A stretch of 18,424 bases of DNA from NCBI GenBank assembly GCA_031277045.1, contig JAISLX010000091.1, positions 1 through 18,424 of the forward strand, read 5' to 3'. How positions within the stretch are numbered: the first letter of the stretch is position 1; each line of letters opens with the position of its first letter. Shown here in pieces: positions 12,127 to 18,424 of this stretch. The position numbers were made by a program, and so were the translations under genes. Under the pieces are notes generated by a model. The model was not told the DNA's origin and made no database searches. It saw only the letters and a list, made by a program, of their open reading frames with translations. The stretch comes from Treponema sp. (lineage in GTDB: Bacteria; Spirochaetota; Spirochaetia; Treponematales; Breznakiellaceae).

Positions 12127-14895
12127 TTACTTTTCGCTTAAATTGTTGACCCCGTCCCAGCTGTCCGGGGGCGGCGCGGCCGTATACGAGCGGCACTTTT
12201 CCGCATAGAGCCGCGCCGCGCCGTCCTTTTCGTTTTGCGCCGCAATGGAACCAAAGAGCTCTCCCGCCGCCGAAAACTGCCGTTTTTCGTACAGGGCCAG
12301 AGCCTCTTCCCAGGTTTTTACGGCATCTTCCGGCAGGCCGGTATCGCTTCGCAATCCCAAAAGCTCGTAGAGCCGCACCGGCTCGTTGATCCCCACCACC
12401 CGGACCCGGTCAAGACTCCGGCAGATAAATTCATTTCCTATCTCGCTTTTGGTGTATTCGCTTATCAGAATACCCCCCGTATGGTACTGCTTGTTGACGC
12501 CTTCAAGCCGGGCGGCAAGGTTCACCGCGTTTCCCATGATCGTGTAGTTCATTTTATTGGAGGTTCCCATATTGCCCACGACCATTTCGCCGGTGTTTAC
12601 CCCAATCCTGGTGTAGAGGGGCAGGGGACTTAAATGGTCCGACGTAATGATCCGGTTTAGTTCTATTTCCGCCTTTTTTATCCCGATGGCGCTGCGGCAG
12701 GCCAGGGCCGCGTGATCTTCCCGGTATACCGGCGCGCCGAAAAACGCGATAATGGCGTCCCCTTCGTATTTGTCGATGGTTCCCATGTTTTCCATAATGA
12801 TGTCGCTCATCTCCGTAAGGTAACGGTTCAAAAGCAGAACCAGTTGTTCCGCGTCGAGCTGTTCCGAAATCGTTGAGAAACTCTGGATGTCCGTAAAGAT
12901 CGCGCTCATCTGCCTCTTGCTTCCCCCCAACTGTAGCAGCGAGGGATTTGCCACCAGTTCCGCCACCACTTCTTTGGAAACGTAGGTTGAGAGGGCCTTG
13001 TTGATAAACTGTTTTTCCTTTTCCGAAACCAGGTAGGAGACCAGCTCGCGGACTATGACCGCGATGGCGGCGGAAAGGACAGGCCCCAGGGGACCGATGA
13101 AAACGCCTGTGTAGCGGAAAATGGCAAAACAAAACATTCCGAAAAGGACCACGCCGCCGATACCGAGGCCGGCGCGGGGAGCGGGTTTAAGGCCGCCGAG
13201 GACCAATATAAGGAGGAGCGGAAGAACAAAACACAGCGCCGCGCTCCACAGGGGATTAAGCGGGCGGATGAACGATTCCCGCAGAATTGTGTCCAGCACT
13301 ACCGCGTGGGTGCCGACGTTGATATATTCACCGTAAAACGGATTTACGCCAATATCGGTGGTTCCCGTATCGACCCTGCCTATGATGCAGAACTTTCCCG
13401 CGAAACGATCCCGAAGCAGCGTCTGAAGTTCCAGGTACTGTTCTGCGGCCGTGTCAAGATAGCCGGCCAACTGCGCGATATAATCCGCTTCTTCCCGGAT
13501 AAGCCCGGCGTCTTCCGGGTAATCCCGTCCCAGTGTTTCCGCCAGAGCCTGGGTCTTCGTCCCGATTTCAAATTCCGAAAGGGATTGGGCCAGGGCTATG
13601 GCTTCGGTACGGAGGGCAATGCTGTGGTCAAACGCATCTTCGGATTGTTCCGCCAGGGCCTGGCCCAGCGCTTCCCTCGATTCCCGCAAAAGCCGGCCGC
13701 TTTGGTATATGGGGCCGGCGGCCGGAGAAAGGCTTTCGTCAAACTGGATAAAGAACGAAAACTCCGACGTTTCCAGCGCGGCCAGGTACTGTTCCATTTG
13801 GGATTCAAGTTCTTCCAGCCGGGAAAAATGCGCGAACGATGCGTGGAGAAAGCTGTCTTTGTAATCGGTCTTCGGCCAGTCCAGCATCATCCGGCCTTTT
13901 GTGTCCAGGGGGATGGTGATGTCGCGGACGGGATCAGCCGGCGGCGCCGCGTCCGTGGATGCGTCTGCGGCCATATTCGCGGGCGCGGAAAGCCGGACGT
14001 TTTTAAGGATGAGCCGCCGTTTTTCAAGGCGGATTTCAGGGTACCCAAGGTATTCCATCAGCGGCGAGAAGGCAAGTTGAAGGTAAAAGTGATCCTGTAT
14101 CTTTTGAGTGAGGAAGATACGCCGCCTGACTCCGTCTTCGTCGATATATACGTTGGTAAAACCCGCGCCCCGGGCCGCTTCGGCAAACAGGGGAAAGGCC
14201 GGGAGAATATCCACAAAATCACCTTCATGGGCGCCGGGGGCGGCGTCCACCGGATATGAAAACTTTTCTTCCGCCAGGGGCCGCCGTTCCGCCTGTTCCC
14301 CGCTCAGGGCTAGGGACTGCAAATTGAGCGTAGCCCAGGTTTTACCGAACAGGGCCGAAGCCCGGGCCAGGTAAACGTCGTTGTCACGCGCTATGCCGGA
14401 GGCTTTTTGAAAAAGGCCGTCCCTGCTGGCCCGGATAAGCGCAAGCAGTTCTTCTTCGTAACGCGCTGTCTCTGCCCGGCCAATCCTGCCGCCGCGAATC
14501 GCCCCCAGAAGATCGGCGACATTGCCGCCAATCTCCGAAAAGGTTCTTTCAAAATCGGAGGGGAAGTCCCGGTTGAAATAGATTTCGTCTATTCCCGCCG
14601 GCCCCTTGTCGATAAACTCAATATCCATTACGGCCGCCGCCGTTCCGTATTCTTTGAGCCGCAGAAAACCGCCGGCCATTATCGAGCGGGGCCAGGGATA
14701 GACCCCGTTATACGCAATGGCCTCGTCGTCTACGTCGAGGAACACCACGTTGTTGATCCGCTCCCGGTTGGGCCTCCCCCGGAGAAAGAAATCGTAGACC
14801 CGGTCTTCCAGCGGACCGAGCACTCCCAGCGCGTAGAGCAGGGCAAAAAAAGCCCCCGCTGCCAAACCGAGTAAAACGCTTTTTAGTGAAGACAT
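12127..14895 (-). CDS. CHASE2-domain membrane adenylate cyclase
   Basis: A 922-residue class III cyclase. An N-terminal membrane helix (about 6-27) is followed by a CHASE2 sensor outside the membrane (about 35-540; DVDDEAIAYNGVYPWPR, closing with FAGKFCIIGRVDTGTTDIG). Three helices follow (about 548-622), then the cytoplasmic catalytic domain (about 655-850). The metal Asp are 669 (FTDIQSF) and 713 (KYEGDAI), the adenine-selecting pair is Lys709/Thr785, and Asn792/Arg796 stabilise the transition state (NLAARLE). This set favours cAMP over cGMP. The tail (860-905) is TPR-like. A helical segment of about 140 residues (358-497) interrupts CHASE2. Start ATG 14895 has AAGGAG at 8 bases; the longer frame begins at a TTG within the leader. 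It lies on the opposite strand and separates hisHF from hisA-IE. Confidence 0.93.
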   Translation of the reverse strand: MSSLKSVLLGLAAGAFFALLYALGVLGPLEDRVYDFFLRGRPNRERINNVVFLDVDDEAIAYNGVYPWPRSIMAGGFLRLKEYGTAAAVMDIEFIDKGPAGIDEIYFNRDFPSDFERTFSEIGGNVADLLGAIRGGRIGRAETARYEEELLALIRASRDGLFQKASGIARDNDVYLARASALFGKTWATLNLQSLALSGEQAERRPLAEEKFSYPVDAAPGAHEGDFVDILPAFPLFAEAARGAGFTNVYIDEDGVRRRIFLTQKIQDHFYLQLAFSPLMEYLGYPEIRLEKRRLILKNVRLSAPANMAADASTDAAPPADPVRDITIPLDTKGRMMLDWPKTDYKDSFLHASFAHFSRLEELESQMEQYLAALETSEFSFFIQFDESLSPAAGPIYQSGRLLRESREALGQALAEQSEDAFDHSIALRTEAIALAQSLSEFEIGTKTQALAETLGRDYPEDAGLIREEADYIAQLAGYLDTAAEQYLELQTLLRDRFAGKFCIIGRVDTGTTDIGVNPFYGEYINVGTHAVVLDTILRESFIRPLNPLWSAALCFVLPLLLILVLGGLKPAPRAGLGIGGVVLFGMFCFAIFRYTGVFIGPLGPVLSAAIAVIVRELVSYLVSEKEKQFINKALSTYVSKEVVAELVANPSLLQLGGSKRQMSAIFTDIQSFSTISEQLDAEQLVLLLNRYLTEMSDIIMENMGTIDKYEGDAIIAFFGAPVYREDHAALACRSAIGIKKAEIELNRIITSDHLSPLPLYTRIGVNTGEMVVGNMGTSNKMNYTIMGNAVNLAARLEGVNKQYHTGGILISEYTKSEIGNEFICRSLDRVRVVGINEPVRLYELLGLRSDTGLPEDAVKTWEEALALYEKRQFSAAGELFGSIAAQNEKDGAARLYAEKCRSYTAAPPPDSWDGVNNLSEK

Positions 14896-14921
14896 GGGCG
14901 GCACTCCTTTTTTCAAGTAGA

Positions 14922-14930
14922 ATTATACCA
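14922..14930 (-). promoter_or_regulatory. Extended -10 promoter of the cyclase gene
   Basis: On the minus strand TGG-TATAAT gives a perfect -10 with an extended element (14922-14930). No good -35 is seen at 16-18 bases. The start site would lie near 14915, leaving a leader of about 20 bases that carries the AAGGAG ribosome site. Confidence 0.65.
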
Positions 14931-15020
14931 TATCTATTGAATAAATTGCAGCTATTTCGGCAGCTTGCGGGTATCGTCGTCAGGATGGTAGTTTGTTTGT
15001 CGTTTGTTCCCGGTTTGCTG

Positions 15021-15049
15021 TTGTCCCGTTTTGTTAAAAACGGTACGCT
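15021..15049 (+). promoter_or_regulatory. Promoter of hisA-IE, leaderless type
   Basis: TTGTCC (15021-15026) and TACGCT (15044-15049) are 17 bases apart; the -10 has a CGG lead. It ends six bases before ATG 15056, so transcription would start at the start codon. The sequence before the ATG has no ribosome site, which supports the leaderless reading. Confidence 0.5.
15026..15043. promoter_or_regulatory. Operator-like palindrome in the hisA-IE promoter spacer
   Basis: CCGTTTT (15026-15032) and AAAACGG (15037-15043) are a perfect 7-bp inverted repeat with a 4-base centre, exactly between the -35 and -10 boxes. A repressor bound here would exclude RNA polymerase. The regulator is unknown. Confidence 0.5.
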
Positions 15050-15055
15050 GTTCCT

Positions 15056-16369
15056 ATGGTAGTCGCATCAATAGACCTGCAGGGCGGAAAAGTCGTCCAG
15101 CTCAGGCAGGGATCGGAACTTGTTCTTCAGCGGGATAACGCCGTGGAGCTTGCCGGGGAATTTGACAGGTACGGCGAGGTCGCGGTGATAGATCTCGACG
15201 CCGCGATGGGAACGGGAAACAATTTTGAGATCATAAAGCCCCTGCTCCGTAAGGCGGAATGCCGGGTAGGCGGCGGAATACGGACGCCGGAACAGGCGCG
15301 GGAACTCGTGAGCCTTGGCGCGGCGAAGATCATTGTAGGTTCCGGGGCTTTTCGGGATCCGGCAAAAAAAGGACAGCCGGGCGAATTCGGGGTAAACGCC
15401 GCCTTTCTTGAAAGTATCGCGAAAAAGATAGGCCGCGAACGGCTTATCGTCGCCATCGACGCGAGAAAAACGGCCGGGACGGATGACGGCTATGAAATAA
15501 CCGTTGACGGCTGGAAGACTCCGACGGGGCTGCCCCTTGTCGAAAGCGCCAAAGCCGCCGGATCTTTCGCCGGCGGTTTTCTCTTTACCTGTGTTGACCG
15601 CGAAGGAACGATGACGGGCCTTGATACGGCGCCGGTTCGGGCGCTGCGCGGGGCCCTCTCCGGCCGGATTACCGTGGCCGGCGGCGTTTCCTCAGTTGAG
15701 GAAATCGCCGCCCTCGCGGATCTTGGCTGCGACGTTCAGCTTGGTATGGCCCTCTATACCGGGAAGGTATCCCTTGCGGACGCCTTTGTCGCGTCCCTTG
15801 ACTGGAAAAAGGCCGCCGAAACTTCCCTTGGGCTTATCCCGGTAATCGCCCAAAGCGTTGACGGCCAGGTTCTTATGACCGGTTTTGCCGGCAGGGAAGC
15901 CGTAGCGAAAAGCTTCGGGCGGGGAAAGCTCTGTTTTCACAGCCGCAGCCGGAACAAACTCTGGATGAAAGGGGAAAACTCCGGTAACGTGCTTACGCTT
16001 CGCAGGCTCAGGGCGGACTGTGACCGGGACGCGCTGCTTGCCGTCGTGGATCCGGCCGGTCCGGTCTGCCATACCGGTGATTGGTCCTGTTTCGGCGTCC
16101 AGCGGCGCTATACCTGGGAATACCTTCAGTCGGTTATCGCCGAACGGTTTCGCAATCCCGTTCCCGGTTCCTACACGGCGACGCTGGACGACGAACTGGT
16201 CCGCGAAAAGGTGACCGAAGAAGCCGGGGAAGTCTGCGCCGCCAAAACCCACGACGAGCTTGTCTGGGAGGCGGCCGACCTTTTGTATTTTACGACGGCC
16301 CTTATGACCCGCGAAGGGGTGAACGTAGAAGAAGTTCTCGCCGAGCTTGATCGCCGCCATAAAAAGTGA
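15056..16369 (+). CDS. Trifunctional HisA-HisI-HisE histidine synthesis protein
   Basis: A 437-residue fusion covering steps 2, 3 and 4 of histidine synthesis. Residues 1-250 are HisA (ProFAR isomerase), a barrel with Asp7 ([11 protein letters not shown]), Asp135 (VAIDARK) and VDREGTMTG near 180, plus [11 protein letters not shown] and VAGGVSS phosphate sites. Residues about 258-347 are HisI (PRA-CH): [17 protein letters not shown], metal-binding DCDRDALL (321-328) and the zinc cysteines of CHTGDWSCF (338, 345). Residues about 353-437 are HisE (PRA-PH): [15 protein letters not shown] and WEAADLLYF. There is no stop or frameshift between domains, and the HisA-to-HisI linker is only about ten residues. 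HisIE fusions are common; adding HisA in front is unusual as far as I know. The gene has its own promoter, and mnmG follows directly. Confidence 0.95.
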   Translation: MVVASIDLQGGKVVQLRQGSELVLQRDNAVELAGEFDRYGEVAVIDLDAAMGTGNNFEIIKPLLRKAECRVGGGIRTPEQARELVSLGAAKIIVGSGAFRDPAKKGQPGEFGVNAAFLESIAKKIGRERLIVAIDARKTAGTDDGYEITVDGWKTPTGLPLVESAKAAGSFAGGFLFTCVDREGTMTGLDTAPVRALRGALSGRITVAGGVSSVEEIAALADLGCDVQLGMALYTGKVSLADAFVASLDWKKAAETSLGLIPVIAQSVDGQVLMTGFAGREAVAKSFGRGKLCFHSRSRNKLWMKGENSGNVLTLRRLRADCDRDALLAVVDPAGPVCHTGDWSCFGVQRRYTWEYLQSVIAERFRNPVPGSYTATLDDELVREKVTEEAGEVCAAKTHDELVWEAADLLYFTTALMTREGVNVEEVLAELDRRHKK

Positions 16370-16386
16370 GCGTGGACGGCGCTTAT

Positions 16387-18225
16387 ATGGATTATGACTG
16401 TATTGTAATCGGCGGGGGCCATGCGGGCATTGAAGCTTCGCTGGCCGTTGCCCGGCTGGGGTTCAGCACACTCCTTGTTACGCAAAACCCCGACCGTATC
16501 GGCGCCCTTTCCTGCAATCCCGCCGTCGGGGGGCTTTCCAAGGGCAACCTGGTCCGTGAAGTGGACGCCCTGGGCGGCGAGATGGGAAAACTTATCGACG
16601 CAAGCATGATTCAGTACCGTATCCTTAACCGTTCAAGGGGTCAGGCGGTTCAGTCTCCACGCGCCCAGGCGGACAAGCAGGCCTACCAGGCGGCCGCCCG
16701 GAGCGTTGTTGAAAACCAGAAAGGCCTTTCGATTATGATGGATACGGTAACCGCTCTTATTGTCGATTCGGGAAGATGCGCGGGTGTTACCGCCGCGCCA
16801 ACCGTTGCGCCCGCCGTGGTCGTGCCCGCCGCCGCGCCGTCCGGCCGCGCCGCCGGAATCGTTACCGCCCGGGGACACCGTATCGGCGCGAGGGCGGTGA
16901 TCCTCGCCGCCGGTACGTTTATGGAAGGCAGGATCTTTATCGGCGAATACGACGCCCCGGAAGGAAGGCTCGGCGAGGAAGCGGCTCTGGGCCTCGGGAC
17001 TTTTCTGCGCCGTATGGGTTTTCCCGTGGGCAGGTTCAAGACAGGCACCCCCGCCCGTATCGCCGGGGACAGCATAGATTACGGCAAAATGGAACGGCAG
17101 GACGGCGACGATCCCCGGCCCTTTTCGTTTGACGGCGCCCTTACCCGTCAGTTGAATCATCCCTGCTGGATAACCCGGACCACCGCTGAAACCCACAGGA
17201 TTATCAGGGAGAACATTCACCGTTCGCCGCTCTACGGCGGAAAGATAACCGGTACGGGGCCGCGTTACTGTCCCTCAATCGAAGACAAGGTGATGCGCTT
17301 TCCCGGCAGGGACAGCCATCATCTTTTTGTGGAACCGGAGGGGCTTTACACCAATGAAAAGTACCTGAACGGCGCGTCGAGTTCCCTGCCCGAAGACGTT
17401 CAGGAAGCCTTTATCCACAGCATACCGGGACTGGAACAGGCCCGGATAGTACGGCCCGCCTACGCGGTGGAATACGATTATATTGATCCGCTTGACCTTT
17501 TCCCGACACTGGAGTCCAAACGCGTTGCGGGTTTTTTTGTCGCGGGCCAAACCAACGGCAGCTCCGGCTACGAAGAAGCCGCCGCCCAGGGTATCGTGGC
17601 CGGCATCAACGCCGCGATGATGCTTCGGGGAGAAGAACCGCTTATCCTGGGCCGGGCCGAGGCCTATATCGGGGTGTTGGTGGATGATCTTACCACCCTG
17701 GGAACCATGGAGCCTTACCGGATGTTCACGAGCCGGGCGGAATACCGGCTCGTGCTCCGCCACGATACCGCGGACAGCCGCCTTAGCCCCAGAGGCCGGG
17801 AAAAGGGTCTTGTAAGCGACGAACGCTGGGAACGGTTTCTCCGTAAAACGAAGATCCTTGAAACCATAGGGGAGCTTCTTGACGGCAGGGCTTCTGCCGG
17901 CCCGGATCCCGATGGTTTTTTTGACGGCGACACCTGGGTAAAGCTTGCGGAAATTCCCCCCGAATGGGTAGAACGGGTTCTTGCCGACAACAAGTATTCC
18001 GGCTATATCGAAAAAGAAAACCGGCTTGCCGCCCGGAACGCCAAAATGGACGCGATAAAGCTCCGTCCCGATCTGGACTACGACGCGATAAGCGGGCTGT
18101 CCGCCGAGGCCCGGGAAAAGCTCAAAAAAGTCAGGCCCCTCACGATAGGCCAGGCCGCCCGCATTCCCGGCGTCAGGCAGGGGGATACGGCCCTGCTGAT
18201 GGTGTTAAGCCGAAAAGGGTTTTAG
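16387..18225 (+). CDS. mnmG: tRNA uridine-34 carboxymethylaminomethyl synthase subunit MnmG
   Basis: A 612-residue FAD enzyme (GidA) that, with MnmE, modifies wobble U34 of certain tRNAs. FAD binding is by [12 protein letters not shown] (8-18). Cys48 (SCNPAVGG) and Cys295 lie in conserved motifs, the latter in signature [11 protein letters not shown] (291-301). The second signature [17 protein letters not shown] is at 386-402, and the C-terminal MnmE-binding tail [15 protein letters not shown] is complete. ATG 16387 ([11 protein letters not shown]) is chosen from family N-termini; GTG 16366 would overlap the hisA-IE stop and is an alternative. Neither has a ribosome site, so it is probably translated by coupling to hisA-IE. 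An Ala/Pro/Val-rich stretch of about 23 residues (135-157) is inserted where relatives have a short turn. Confidence 0.97.
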   Translation: MDYDCIVIGGGHAGIEASLAVARLGFSTLLVTQNPDRIGALSCNPAVGGLSKGNLVREVDALGGEMGKLIDASMIQYRILNRSRGQAVQSPRAQADKQAYQAAARSVVENQKGLSIMMDTVTALIVDSGRCAGVTAAPTVAPAVVVPAAAPSGRAAGIVTARGHRIGARAVILAAGTFMEGRIFIGEYDAPEGRLGEEAALGLGTFLRRMGFPVGRFKTGTPARIAGDSIDYGKMERQDGDDPRPFSFDGALTRQLNHPCWITRTTAETHRIIRENIHRSPLYGGKITGTGPRYCPSIEDKVMRFPGRDSHHLFVEPEGLYTNEKYLNGASSSLPEDVQEAFIHSIPGLEQARIVRPAYAVEYDYIDPLDLFPTLESKRVAGFFVAGQTNGSSGYEEAAAQGIVAGINAAMMLRGEEPLILGRAEAYIGVLVDDLTTLGTMEPYRMFTSRAEYRLVLRHDTADSRLSPRGREKGLVSDERWERFLRKTKILETIGELLDGRASAGPDPDGFFDGDTWVKLAEIPPEWVERVLADNKYSGYIEKENRLAARNAKMDAIKLRPDLDYDAISGLSAEAREKLKKVRPLTIGQAARIPGVRQGDTALLMVLSRKGF

Positions 18226-18288
18226 CCTCTGTCTAAGACAAATTACAACAATATCTCTTCCGTAGATCAATGTCACTCTGAACGCGGT

Positions 18289-18424
18289 CTACACGCTGTT
18301 CGTCAATATTTTTCTGAAGTATTCCGCGAAATTCCCGCCTATGATCTTTTTCACTCCGGATTCGTTATGCCCGCGGCGCAAAAGTTCCGCGGTTAGTTCT
18401 ATCGCGTCTTCGTGTGTCGCGACG
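18289..18424 (-). CDS. Membrane dipeptidase (M19 family), C-terminal fragment
   Basis: Only the last 44 codons are inside the window; the gene continues past the right edge. The reading frame ends at TAG (18289-18291) and translates to a tail with THEDAIELTAELLRRGHNE followed by KKIIGGNFAEYFRKIL. The pattern of a Thr-x-x-Leu-Leu-x-x-Gly helix and then (K/R)-(I/V)-x-G-G-N-(F/W) is the conserved C-terminus of renal-dipeptidase-like zinc peptidases, which cleave dipeptides. The metal site lies in the missing part. It converges with mnmG, with 63 bp between the stops and no evident terminator. Identification rests on a short segment. Confidence 0.7.
   Translation of the reverse strand, partial: VATHEDAIELTAELLRRGHNESGVKKIIGGNFAEYFRKILTNSV

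Overview
The window looks like chromosomal DNA from a GC-rich spirochaete, most likely a termite-gut type Treponema. This rests on the style of the proteins (CHASE2 adenylate cyclase with a TPR-like tail, UPF0158, DUF1266, a permissive lipobox), on AAGGAG ribosome sites, and on small intergenic hairpin repeats. It is an inference without any database comparison. I see no phage, CRISPR array, transposase or other clear island; most of the window is housekeeping chromosome.

Left end (1-810): no protein gene that I can support, but three tRNA genes, His(GTG) and Arg(TCG) on + and Glu(TTC) on -. Next comes a minus-strand block (about 870-4080): a short promoter-leader-terminator unit that abuts tRNA-Glu, an exported HEAT-like protein, a repeat-rich spacer, a lipoprotein with a 45-bp tandem repeat, and a UPF0158-GNAT fusion. 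The block ends in a 48-bp divergent promoter region shared with aspS.

From 4129 to 12029 all genes are on +: aspS; a GldA/HcxA-type metal-dependent dehydrogenase with a strong promoter and an overlapping palindrome; an ankyrin protein coupled to a DUF1266 protein; an MFS transporter; hisH and hisF. A large membrane adenylate cyclase (CHASE2) lies on - (12127-14895) and interrupts the his genes. A second his gene follows on +, encoding HisA, HisI and HisE in one polypeptide, then mnmG. The right edge cuts a minus-strand M19 dipeptidase gene, of which only the C-terminus is present.

The his genes together supply steps 2 to 5 of histidine synthesis: HisE and HisI process PR-ATP to ProFAR, HisA isomerises it to PRFAR, and HisHF makes imidazole-glycerol phosphate plus AICAR. 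hisG, hisB, hisC and hisD are not here.

The most notable signals are the HisA-HisI-HisE fusion, a recurrent extended -10 motif (TGGTA-type) placed only 6-8 nt before the ATG of four genes (suggesting leaderless mRNAs), two palindromes positioned like operators on the dehydrogenase and hisA-IE promoters, the UPF0158-GNAT fusion, and a terminator whose T-run touches the 5' end of tRNA-Glu.
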